64,000 nucleotides of DNA from Chamaea fasciata (Eukaryota; Chordata; Aves; Passeriformes; Sylviidae), in contig JARCOQ010000003.1 in the NCBI GenBank assembly GCA_029207755.1, forward strand, positions 90,536,646 through 90,600,645, written 5' to 3'. Position 1 is the first letter of the stretch. The number at the start of each line of letters is the position of its first letter. A model generated the notes under the pieces. The model did not search any database. It saw nothing but the letters and a program-made list of their open reading frames with translations, and was not told the origin of the DNA. The position numbers and the translations under genes were made by a program. Shown here in pieces: positions 15,001 to 26,700 of the stretch.

Positions 15001-16950
15001 ATTAAGTGTATTGGAAGTAATTATACATGATACTCGGTGTACTGGAAATAATTATACAACATTAAGCATGTGGGCAGATATTATACAATGGTGGTTTGTC
15101 TTGAAGTCATATTTTAGGTGATGTGCAAACGAACATTTCTGCATGTAATGCTGTCAACTTTAGAATGGCTTAGTCCTCCACTATGGATCACCCCACACTG
15201 CCAGAACACATACATCAGAACTAGAGGGGAAAAAGCTTCAGCTGAAGGTAGTGAACACTTCATAAACAGAGCTGGCTTGTCACACTGTTACGCTAGAGAT
15301 TGCAGTGTGAGAAAAGAGTTTACATCTTTGTCAGTTTTACTGGTGCAAAAGGAAAATACCTTGATTTTCTGTTGAAAACAATGTATTAGCTCTATAGTTG
15401 ACAAGACTAAGCACACAGGACTGGAAATAGAGCAGATACCAGCAGGTAAATAACACAAAAATGAGCTGAGTTTAAATACTGAGAAAGACAGGACACTGAA
15501 AATGTGCTCTTGAATTTCAGGTCTAAGAGTAGCATTAGTGGTCAGCTGAAGAGTACAGACTACATAATAGCAGCCTGCAATATAATAAAATTGATCTTAA
15601 TTTCAAAATTTTGTGTATGTTGCTGGAATTGTTTACAGTGCATTATACACCAGCACACTCAGAGCAGCTGGGGTTATACCAAATACCCAATTCTTCCAGA
15701 AAAGTTTCTCCGTAACACAGGGCTCTTGCTGTCAGCCAAGTGAACCGAGAGCATGGACCCTAAACAGTATAGACACATTGGCGCAGATTCATAAGATGAC
15801 AGAGTTAACTTTGATTTGCTACAACAAGGTTTGCTCCAGACCCAGGCTCACTGCCCCAAGAGCCAGAAAGGGGCTAACATGGCTGTTGGCTAGGACTGCC
15901 AGGACTCCTCAGGTGCTTCAGCTCTAACTCAAAGCTGCGGAAAAGCTGAAGCTGGATGGCAGCATGATGGCACCTTGGAATCTTGATCTTTTGGTGCAAC
16001 TGCCCTCAAAACATGCAAGGCTTTGTCCCCTTAGAGCTGACATGAAGTACAACTTGGCTTTCCCATGAGACATATGCCTCATCAGACTGCCATTGCCGAG
16101 TGTGAGACTTTTGGCCTCTTGTTTCAAAAATAAAAAAGGCTGTGGGATTTTTTAGTTAGAAGAAAAGATTGTTTTCTTGTCCCCCAAACTAAGTCAACTA
16201 GCCATCTCCAGATCTACTACCTCACCAACAACTGCCCTGCTTTCAATCAGGCTAGCCTGCACAATTTCAGCCAAAATTGTGAGTCTTTTTTTAAAAAAAT
16301 CATGAGCTCCTAAAAACTCAGCTCATTATAAATAGTTTGTATAATTGTTCTGTCAGTGCTGCCCTTTGTGCAGAAACTTCCATCATTAAAATACTTTTGA
16401 GTCATTTTGCTTTAATATTTGGTATCTTCCACCAATGCATTTTAGTTTTGTTATGCTACTATCTTGGGATCTTATTCTATCCTTTAGGCACCTCCTATCC
16501 TGGAATAAAGACAATTAAGCAGTTCTTGTAAGTACAGTCATTCAGTTAATGAAATATCTAGTAATACAGTTCATCCATTAGTGGTCTATATCACAATTTA
16601 AATACCTTACTAATTCTCAAAGCACTAGTTTATCACATACCAGCCCTGCTTGTCCCTGCAGCCTATGATGAGCTTTGTGAATGTAACAATGAGGGACCAG
16701 GAGTGATGAATTTCTGCTTCTCAGCAGTCAGAAACTTTCCCTCCATGTTACATTCAGCCTTTTGTCTCTTCATTTAGTAAAGACTTAGTCCAATAGGCCT
16801 TCCTTCTACTTTTTATCGAATGTTAAATACCCGCCCTGACCCGTCCTTGCATCCTCTTTCCTGAGACAATGCTGTTGCAATTCCCTCCAGAACAACTCCC
16901 AGGTAACAAAATCATTTTCTACATCTTCACGAGCTGGGCTTATGCTGGAC
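1..16950. other. 5' flanking DNA, no gene recognised
   Basis: This 17-kb stretch is AT-rich and has no long open reading frame. The longest ATG-started frame is 136 codons (8039-8449, plus) and has no recognisable domain, no codon bias I can see and no supporting splice structure. In other vertebrates the gene upstream of GCLC is KLHL31, which has a large kelch-repeat coding exon; nothing like that is present here. I see no RNA gene, no long tandem array and no clear interspersed repeat. The only points picked out separately are an ARE-like site at 3772-3782 and an AP-1-type TGACTCA near 6209-6215. Unannotated noncoding RNA cannot be excluded from sequence alone. Confidence 0.6.
3772..3782 (-). 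promoter_or_regulatory. Distal ARE/MARE-like site
   Basis: The plus strand reads TGCTGAGTCAC; the minus strand reads GTGACTCAGCA, a full match to the ARE core RTGACnnnGCA bound by NRF2-small MAF. It lies about 13.9 kb upstream of the GCLC start codon. Its core is identical to the promoter-proximal site at 17467-17477. In the human gene a functional distal ARE also lies upstream of the promoter (about 3 kb), so distance alone does not argue against use. An 11-bp match can occur by chance in 64 kb, so function is inference. Confidence 0.4.
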
Positions 16951-17466
16951 ACCACAACATATGGATTCCGCAGCCGGAGAGACGCAGAGGAGGATTTATG
17001 GGGGATGAGGGGCGACCTCTCTGCATTCACTCCACCCACTCCGAGCATCACGTTTTATCCCGGTGCTCCGATCTGCAATAAACAGCGGCGTTCGCACACT
17101 GTCCGCGCTCTCGGGCCTTTCAACCACGACCTTTATTTTGGCGCTCTCAGGCCCACAAGGGTCCCTTTCCCCCGGGAACACCAGCCCGGCCCGACGCGCC
17201 CCGTCCCGCCGGGGGACACCCTCCCGCCGCCATGTCGCCTGGCGCGGGCGAGCGGTGCCTCCTCCCCTGTGTCCGGGCCGTGGGCCGGGCGTTCGGAGCA
17301 GCGGCGCTCACGGTCGCTGCCGGCGACCGGGTTTGCCTCCCCAGGGACGCTCCATCGCTGCATTCCCTCCTTCCCCGGCGGCTCCGTGCCGAGAGCGCCG
17401 CGGGGCCGCCAGGCCGCGCTCAGCCTGGCGCTCGGCGCGGCGGGGGCGGCGCCTGCCGGCGGAAAG

Positions 17467-17477
17467 TGCTGAGTCAC
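17467..17477 (-). promoter_or_regulatory. Promoter-proximal antioxidant response element
   Basis: The plus strand is TGCTGAGTCAC and the minus strand is GTGACTCAGCA, a perfect ARE/MARE-type core (RTGACnnnGCA with an embedded AP-1 heptamer). On the minus strand the preceding bases give CCGTGACTCAGC, which resembles the functional ARE known upstream of human GCLC. It ends about 155 bp before the start codon, inside the CpG island, so it should lie at or just upstream of the transcription start. NRF2-small MAF is the expected activator; AP-1 could bind the same site. Binding is inference; the sequence match is direct. Confidence 0.75.
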
Positions 17478-17496
17478 GGCCTGACGCGCGGCCGCC

Positions 17497-17504
17497 GTCA
17501 CGTG
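17497..17504 (+). promoter_or_regulatory. E-box GTCACGTG
   Basis: A GTCACGTG octamer containing the palindromic CACGTG lies 20 bp downstream of the proximal ARE and about 130 bp before the ATG. Such sites are bound by USF, MYC/MAX or TFE3/TFEB-type bHLH-ZIP factors. Which of these acts here cannot be told from sequence. Confidence 0.5.
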
Positions 17505-17631
17505 CGGTGCCGGGCACGGTCCCGCCGCCGCGGCACCGAGCGCACCCGCCGCAAAGAGCGCAGCGCGCACTGCCGCACTCGCTCCGCTCCGGCTCCGCTC
17601 GCTTCCTCGGCCTCCCTGCCTCCCGGCCGGC

Positions 17632-17781
17632 ATGGGGCTGCTGTCGCAGGGCTCGCCGCTGAGCTGGGAGGAGACGCGGCGGTACGCGGAGCACGTGCGG
17701 CGGCACGGCATCATCCAGTTCCTCCACATCTACCGCGCCCTGCGCGACCGCCACAAGGACGTGCTCAAGTGGGGCGACGAG
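17632..17781 (+). CDS. GCLC: GCLC coding exon 1
   Basis: Codes residues 1-50, from [10 protein letters not shown] to KWGDE, and ends in phase 0 before a strong donor (GAG|GTGAGT). It is very GC-rich because it lies in the CpG island. The first glutamates of the conserved acidic strand that binds metal and substrate in GCS enzymes are at its 3' end. Confidence 0.97.
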
Positions 17782-20700
17782 GTGAGTGAGACCCCTGCGA
17801 GCGCGGCCTCCGCCGCCGCCCCCGCCGCCCCCTGTGGCGGGCGCAGGTGCCGTTCCGGTTCGGGTGCGGGTCGGGTCGGGCCGCGGTGCCCGGAGCGGGC
17901 CCGGCCGCGGTGGCTCGGCGGGAGGGGACGCTGCGGGCTGCCCGGCGGGCTTTGTTTACCTCGCGCACGCACACGCGCCGGCCGCGTCTCGTTGCGCAGC
18001 ACGGCTGCCCCGCTGTTACCCGCGGCTCGGAAACGCTACAACAACTTTGAGTGTTTCCGCCTGGCACCCGTCGGTTGCCCGGGCAGCCCCTCGGGAGGTG
18101 TATTCCCGGGGCGGTGATGCTCGGCAGCACTCGCTCCTTCTCTGGAGTTTGTTTATGCTGTCTCATGTGTCTGAGTAACGCATGTCTGTGCTTCTAGTGC
18201 AGGACAGTGCCTGCTTAAACTCAGACTCAGTTTTTGGGATGAAATCGAGGGAAGCAGGACCAGGGATGGGCGGGCGGCTCTGCAGTGGCAGCCCTCTCGC
18301 CGCGCACCGCGTTCCTCCTGTATCCCTGCGTGAAAGGGACCTCCGAGCCCTGCATTACCCCAGAGTTTCCCGGGCGTTTGGTACATGTCAGCCGGCCTTC
18401 TGAACAAGGATCGGGATGATCATTCGGGTCATGAGTTGAACTTTGTTACAGGTGCTGTGTGCCCGGGGACCGTAACTTTAGTCACAGGTCTTGGGTGTGT
18501 TGCCTTGTAAACCTGCGCTCAGTTGTGCCACAGCCTGACAGCACTCTGCAAGGAGCAAGGAGCAAGGGCTGCTTCCTCTGTTGATCAGTTCCCCAGGACA
18601 CAGGGAGCAGCTTCACATGTGCTGCGCTAGAAGCTATCCTTGTCCGTGGTGTTGCTGAGGTCCAGCATTGTTCACTTGGTGCGGCTGCAGGGAAGTTGGA
18701 AGAGCAGAGTAGGATACAAGCAATGTGGGGACTTGGCCATTGCATCTCTGTCTCATGCACAGTTTGCTTTCTGAGCAGCAGCGGCATTTGTGAGAAGACT
18801 TTATTCAAGCAGTAGCAGCTGTTCACAGATGCTCTTTGCCAAAAATGCTGTTCACCTTGTGCACCTTGAGAGAACTTGTCTCTTAATGTCAGTTCTTCTT
18901 TAAATGAACCCCTTTTATAATTCACATAAGGACAGGGCAAGCCTCAGTGCACAGCAGCTGCTTCCATGAGTGAGTGGGGGCTTGGCTACTAAAATCTGTC
19001 TAATATATGTGTAGTCTACACCGCAGGGTTTTGCAACTAGAGTAGTGTGAACTCAGAAAGTTTAAATATACTTTTGTCTATCCCTGTCTGACGTTTGTGT
19101 TCCCACACGTCTTGTGTGACTGAAGTTAGGCTGACAAAAGAGCCTCACACTCTTGAGTCCAGGAATATGGACAGAGTCTTCCTGTTGCTCTGAGAGTTAG
19201 CTTGAGGGTTTTCTCATTAATCTTTAAGAGATGGTACTCATTTTTCAATGGGTGTTAGATTTTAGTTGTCCTTGCTTTCTGGGAGTGAGGTTTCACAAGA
19301 TAGCTAAGGCTGATCCACTAGTGAGCTGGTTCAGCTTCCTTCACTGTCTTCCAGGCTTGTATTTCTGCTGCCTGCCTTGTCTTGTTACTGGCCAGCTGTG
19401 TTTAAAAAGTTAACCCAGCAGAAAACTTTTCTTCCATTTAGTTTTTTAGGGTGATTGGTTTTCTCAGCAGAGCTTCAGCTCTTTCACAGGTGGACCGAAC
19501 AAGTTCTGCTTAATGTGAGAAAAGTACAAGGAGTGTGTGGAGGAAAGGGTCAAGTACAACCAGCCCCTGCAGCACCCGCAGCTGATCACTAGGTAATCTT
19601 AGATGTATTGTGAGACTGGACTCGGGAACCTCATTCTTCCTTTGGCCTGGGGACTGTGCTGAAAAAGGTATTTATGCTCGATAAATAGTGGAGCATTATG
19701 TTAAAGGAGATTCACAGTTTTCTTCTGCCATGCCCCAGCATGGCAAGAGGCAGGATTTTAAGAGCAGTATCATTGCAGACGTGATTTTGATGAGGAGCTG
19801 AGAGCTGTATTAGAAATATCTGTGAACATTCAGAGAAGGTCGGGTAACCTGGTTCATTGTCTACCTCTTCATTTTAGCAAATGCTAATAAACTCAGGTGT
19901 GGCAACTTCGTTTTGCTGTGTTATGCAGTTACATATTTTTATGTAACACAGCGTTTAGGGGTGTGTTAGTGGACCAGGTACTTGTGGCCAGTCTTCTCTT
20001 GTGCAAACACCAAACCATACCTCAGTCCATAACTTACGTGAGCTGTGCTGTAGATGGACCAGTGCAGAGGGCAGTACATTTGTTTTCCATTTTTCCTCTC
20101 AGATATCTAGTTGTTAGAAAGCGGCGCCACATTTTTATGCAGCTTAGATGAATCAACTGACTAATTGGACAGTTCTCATAAAAAGTCTTCTTTGCACTTT
20201 GACCTTCATGTATAAAGTCATAGCCTGAGGGTGTTTAATTGTTTTAAAAACTCCTTGAAGATAGAAATCAAGAAAGAAGATGACAGCCCTCATTTAATGG
20301 TAGAGATAATATCAGAATAAACAAAATTACTTTTGTGTTCAAGAGATGTTTCTGTGATTGTGTTTAGTGAAAAATGTATTTTGTAATTTTTTTTAAGGAA
20401 TGTTTATGAGGAAAAACCCAACTTCAGTAGCACATACTGTGTTTGTCTTTCAGGGCATATGTCTGAATACTTGAAAGATTGCTCCCCCTCTAGGTGATGC
20501 CACTGTGAAAAGGAAATACTGTGTTTGCTCATGAGTGTAGATACCAGCCTTTGCTTCATTAGGACTCTCACTTCTCAGTGTGTGTTGTAGGACTCATTAC
20601 AGAGCTGTGGGAGTCCCTTGGGGTGCTTGTAATCTCCTAGGGACTCCATTCCTTGGGGTTCCACAGGAATGAAACTCTGGGGAATCATCATGTACTGTTT

Positions 20701-23700
20701 CTTGTGTGTCAGACAGAAGTGTTAAGGCTCAGTGCCAACAGAGCATGGTGCTAGCATCTGTTTTGAAGGGAGTGAGACAGCATCACAGCTTACATTGCAG
20801 GGTAGCATTCCCTAGTGCTCCCATCCTGTCCTGAGTAAGAAGCTGGAAAGGTCAAAACTGGTTCTGCTGCCTTTTGAAAAGTCAGCTCTTTTATTGCTTG
20901 CACTGTTAATAGAACCTAGAGCTGTTGTCTCTTTTGGGGTAAGTTTTTTTACTCCATTTTCTGCAACCATGAAGCCTATGCAATGGTAAAAAAATATAAG
21001 CCTATCAAATATAAGTGTAACAGTAAGATTTGCTCTAAAAAAAAACTTTGCAAAGGGCTCCTTAAATTTGCATTTGCAGGTAAGGGTCCTCTGCCTCTTA
21101 ATCATCCTTCTACCTCATTTAAAACTGACAGTTGACCTCCCTGTTTATGCTTGACTTCTCCTGACTGTGGGAATTACAAAACAGTGAACTATCTCATTAT
21201 CCCTCATCAAGCCCTGCCTTACTATCATTGTCTTAATGCTCACAAAGTTTGGGCAACAATTACATCTGCTGGTGAGACCCTGTTATGCAACAAATACGAT
21301 CTCCTTCTGTTCTCATCTTCCTCTTCCATCCAATAATGTGTGCTTGACCTCGGGGTTGCAGAGTTGTGATCATGGGGTTTTGTTTTTGTTGTTTTGGGGT
21401 TTTTTGGGGGTTTTTTTGTGCAGCAGAATCAAAAACCTGCTTTCAGTACTGTGTTTCAGAACTCCAGTACAGTTAGCAGATACTATATAAAACAATTCGT
21501 TTCTGCAGCTTGGGCAGATGCTAGCCTATTCTGCTGCTTCCCAGCTTTTATCCCAAAAAACTCTCTTCTCTGCCGGTGCATTAGTAGTCTCCTGTGCTGT
21601 TCAGCACCTCTTGTCTTCTGATTGCATTCCTCTAACTGACGGATGTTGCTTAAATTTCCCTTTGGAGCTTTATGCAGACACTCAGATCAGACAAGTGGAA
21701 TGGCTGGCCCTTGGCAAGGCTCACTGCTGCTGTTTTGTGCTGAGAGTGCACACAAGTGTAGAGTCACAGCATTTCACACTGAGCTATATACACATATGTA
21801 TTCTTATGTGCATGTAATACTTGTCTTCCACAGTCTGTAAAGACTAAGGAGGAGCTGTTTCAGCATGAGAAAATTTTGAGAAACGTGTTCCAAAGGAGAT
21901 CTCAGAAGGAAGGGATTTAGAAAGCAAACATGGGCAAAACATGACAGTTTTATTTTAAAATACATGAATGAAGTAGGAATCTGACTTGCTCAGCCTTGTT
22001 TTGTGAAATTGGATATCATGAGCCTTTTGTTGTATATGAGTCTTGTTCCTATCAGTGTGGGGACCTAGCACACAATAAGCATCTTCAACTTTCAAAAAGT
22101 TGTTTTCTTAGTGCAGGCTTGAAGTGAAATTTGGAGGCCTTTAAAAAGATTTGATAATGCTCTGTATGAGGCAGCATGAAAAATGTACCACTGACCTGCT
22201 TGCGAGTTGAAGTCTTACTGAGTTAATTCTAGTTTGGTTTTGGTTGTTTGTTTTCTTTCCTTCCTTTTACCTCATTCTCAGTCCTTTTTAAGCTTCTTTT
22301 GATCTTTTTCCTGTACACTCAATTAATCCCTCTCCTTGTCCTTTAGTTTTTCAAATATACCTTGTAAATAAGTTAAATGAGAACTAAAATGAGCATGTGC
22401 TTATCAGCACTTCCTCATGCAAGAAGCAAAGCAGACCTTCTCAGGAGCTACAAGAGACCAGAAGACCAGAGGTTTCTTACCAGAATGTCCCAAAGATGTT
22501 GCTTTTCATTAGAAGATGCATGACTCTCTTGAAAACTTTCTCCTTTTTTTCATAATGAAAGACTAGGCTGTGAAAAGAGCTGAATTTCCTCTTGAGTGAT
22601 TCTTTCCAGGGAACTAGCTATTGCATTAGTGTCTTCTTACAGTTTCTAGCCTGTTGTATTTGGGTGTTTCTAGGGCAGTAGCATGGTATAGATGTTACAT
22701 TACAGTCTGCGGAACTTTATGCTGGTAAAATTATTGCTGCGTATTGAGGAAGTGAATTTGGGTTCAGATGCACACAGTTGGAGGCTCCAGTTTGCCTGTC
22801 ACCCATTTAAAACCAGGAACAAAATCTAGGACATTGTTTAGCAATGGTGAATCTAGCTCACCAGCTGCATAAAATAACTCCAGGTACTATCCCTAACGTG
22901 CACAGAGGAAGTTTTCATCATCTCTTTGCTAAAAAGACAACCAGTGAGGCTTGGTGAGAGACAGATACACGTGCATAAAAATGTTCAAAAAGATAAGAAA
23001 GGACCAGAACTGATGAAGGAGTAGGTTCAGAGACCATCATGGTGTACCAAAAAGTAGTGTTAATTTCTCATTTTATGAGAAACTTGGCTAACCTCATGGA
23101 CCAGAAGAGCAGATGCCCTTTTAAGATAATTATTTATTTTACAAAGCCTAGATGCCCTGTGGAACAAGATGCCACATGATAGCTTTGAAGCTGAGATAGA
23201 CCTTGGCTTATATGGACAACAAGAATAGATTATTTATTATGGTTTCTTTAAACTTTACATGCTGAAAGATGTTTGTCCATCTATCGAAACCATTTAGATA
23301 ACTGTATGGTGAGTTGTGGGATTTCTTTAATGGTTATCTAAGCTTTCTAATTAGCTTTTTATTTTACATGTTACAAATAAAATGGAATCACAAAAAATAG
23401 TTGTTGCTTTTTCCGGAATGTCAGTAATGTATGGTCTTTGAAAAAAATCATCTGAGTCGTTATACAGATTCATCATCAATATTATGATGATCTCACATTG
23501 TCACTTTGTACAAACTGCTGCAGTATTCCAGTGTGCAGAAAACACTTTTTAAAAAGCTTTTTTTGGTATTCTTGTGCCTATATTAAAGCTAACAGTACCC
23601 TGAAGTCTTATAAATTTTTTTTGCAGTCTTGTCATTTTAAGACAAATGTTTTTAGTCTTCCTGTCCCTCAGTGAAATTCCCCAAACAGAATGCATTTTTG

Positions 23701-26700
23701 ATTTATTTTATTTTATTTTTTTTTAATGCAGAAATTCCTCATTATGGCCTCTGCTAAATGTGGCATGTGCAGATGCATCTCGATGGAGCTGTCTTAATCA
23801 ATGTGCTCACCCGCTGGCCGCTTGGGGGGAAGCAACACTCATGAATGATTTTGTTATTTGTCACGTGCCTGCTTATTCACCCTTTCTCTCTGAGCTTTAT
23901 TCGGCTAAATAAAGGGACAGTGGAATTATTTGTTTACAAATAGACTTAGCGCTTCCTCAATATCTCTTCTATGGATACCTGCTCTTTCAAGTAGTGGTGT
24001 TTCTGGGGCTGGGTCAGAAGGTATGATGTTAGTTATTGCATCGGCTTATGCTGCTTGACAGCCGTACGTGTGTATGTATGCAACCTTTAAAAGGAATACA
24101 CTAATGCACAGAAATGTAACTCTTTAAATCTTGACTTGAGCAAGATAGGTGCCCTTGAAGAATTGTCATGTTTATTCCTTCCCTGAATACTTTGACTGAC
24201 TGCCATGAAACTACTTTCCCTGCCTGGTTTTAATCCTGGCATCAGGAAAAACCTAAACTAAACCCTCTAGCTCTCAAAACATGCACAGTGGGTTAACCCC
24301 ATGATGGCTGATAATTTTGCTTCATCTCCCTTTGTTGAGCTCTTCCAGTGGCTGGGTGATAGGATGTGTATAGGTTGTAGTGCAGCACCAGTGACCTACC
24401 TGAGGACTGTACTGCCAGATGCACTGTGTATGTGGCATGCAAGACTCATTGTGGTTCATACTCAGAGGCTCTTTGAAAACTTAATTATGTAATCAATGAA
24501 AACTAGTTTGGAAGTTTTGGGCTTTTCTGTTGTGTGGAATTTTGTTTGGATTTTTATTTAGGGGGGTTTTTTTGTGTGTGTTTGTTTGGGTGGTTGGTTG
24601 GAGTTTTTTTGGAGGTTTTTTTTTCCCAAAGCAAGCTGCACTTGATCATAGATATTGACCCACCCCCATAGTAAACATTGATTTCCTCCTTCCCAACCTC
24701 AGATTTTAATAAGAGAAGCTTAAATTACCTACTGTTTGCGTATTTCTGATAACAAAATATTCTGTTCGCAGTGTATTTCCTTCTGTAGATATCAGGTGGA
24801 TTGCTGTGGTTTTATCATGGGATATTTTCTATTGTAATTCCTATTTTCCCTCAGGACCTCTTCTTGCTGTGCAGATGCCTTATTTTAGTTAACTGTATGA
24901 GAAAGGATGTGGGTACAAGAAAAATTTTTATTGTTGATGTTGCATATTCGGTTGTTCAGGTTTTTTATTTTTCTTTCTGATGCAAAAGGCAAATTAGAAA
25001 CTTGCAGCATTTTGTTTCACAGGTGAATAAATAACGTCTTGGCTGCAGACAGTTCAAGTTAACATGATCCTAGTCTTTTTAATAATACTAGCTTCAGGTG
25101 TTACATAGTACAGAAATCAATGATACTTCTTTCGGTAATGCACCACATCTTATTTCTTTCAAATCATGCGAATGGTTATAACTTCTCAATTTTAATTTTC
25201 AATAACCCAACTTCCTGTGCAGAAGGTTCTCTAGTCACGTTGTATCATGCACAAAAAAATCTACAGCCCTGATGTTGTCACATGGGAGGGGGAACAGGCA
25301 AGAGCACTTAGCTGGGCCTAGCTGTATTGTTTGAGATGAGAGCCTCTGCATCCTCTTTCTTTTGTCTATGATAATATTTAATGTGGCATAGAAGTTCTTA
25401 ATTTTTTCATTATTGTCAGTGTTATGTAAAACACACCTTTTGTTTCTGGGACACGCTTTCTGTAAATTGGTTTTGTTTAGAGCTGGTGATGGTGCTTTTT
25501 AATTGGATTGGCACTTCCAATCTGCTTGATCAAAATTAAGCATTTTGGGAATTACATTTTAATCTTGGTTCTCCTGTTGCAGATTTTTGAAATTATTTCT
25601 GTGGCAGAGAACATCTGTGGTAATCTCATGAGTATGGTAATGCTGTGCCTTATGCCTGTGTGCAGTGTAGGGGCTTGCTGGCTAGAAACAGGGTAGCCAG
25701 CCTCTGTGGCACTTCCAGACTTGTTTTCCTCTGAAATTTGCTCCCTCCGGCGTTAGACTTATTGTAAGACAGTAAAGCTTTCATTAAAGGTACATTACCA
25801 TCTGTTTTTTTCTGTGGCTCCATGCTTTATCACATCAGTGGTGAGAAGATAACTGCATCAAAAAACCCTATGTTGGGTATTATGTTCTACATCCAGCAGA
25901 AGTATTTGTACCTACAGAAAACAATCTGTCTTTTCTCTAACACCAAAAACTTGTGGCAGAGGTTCTTTAATGTAAACAGTCAGATTATTAAAACTTTGTT
26001 CTTCTCACAACTGTCATTTAATGATTATGGTATTTTAATGATGTATTAACTGATTAATAAATATATATGGACGAACTACTGTTTTTTTCCGTAAGTGAGC
26101 TTAATGACTAGTGAAAGGGTATTTTCTACTGCATACATAAATATATGAGACAAACTGCATGAAAATAATTAAATGTTGGTAGAGGCTTTTGTTAACAGTA
26201 AACAATACGCATAAGGCCTTATTGGGTGTTCAGGGAAAATTTTCAATTTCCCTTAAAGCTCCAGGCCTGAAGGAAGGTTTATGAGGACACTGCTAACAAC
26301 TGTTCCAGGTATGTGTGGCGGGAGAAGGAGCCACTTCTCCAGTGGAAGGAGAAAGAAGCTGTCATTAAGATTGTCCTTGAGAAACAGGAGTGGTCCATGA
26401 GTCACCTATGGTCAGGTTTATTTATAATCACAGAATGTGGCATTGTAAGGGACCTTTGGAAATCATCTTGTCAAAGTCCATGCCCCGGGCAGGGACATCT
26501 TCCATTACACCAGGTTGCTCAAAGTCCCATCCAAACTGGCCTTGATCACTTCCAGGGATGGGACATCCACATCTGAGATGGATGGTCAGTAGTGTGGTAT
26601 ATGGCCAATGCAGGTACTGTTTTTCAGACATAGAAAGCATGAAGCAATGTTTTTTTTCATTGCTTTTCTCTTAAAAAAACCTGAACAAAAAAAAACCGAA

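Larger units (their letters stand above)
16960..18115. promoter_or_regulatory. GCLC: CpG island promoter of GCLC
   Basis: Base composition changes abruptly near 16,960 from AT-rich to very GC- and CpG-rich, and falls back after about 18,115. The island covers the promoter, 5' UTR, coding exon 1 and the first few hundred bases of intron 1. I see no TATA box before the ATG. Visible elements are an Sp1-type GGGGGCGG at 17442-17449, an E2F-like TTTTGGCGC at 17136-17144, the ARE at 17467-17477 and an E-box at 17499-17504. A dispersed start site somewhere in 17,450-17,600 is likely but cannot be placed from sequence. Open reading frames of up to 199 codons on both strands here reflect the scarcity of stop codons in GC-rich DNA. 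Confidence 0.85.

Noticed and set aside
1..16950. Expected neighbour KLHL31
   Set aside because: Its long kelch-repeat coding exon would be obvious and is absent; it must lie outside the window if synteny holds.
16942..18166. Many overlapping ORFs of 130-199 codons on both strands
   Set aside because: They lie in the CpG island, where stop codons are rare. The only real coding sequence here is exon 1 at 17632-17781.
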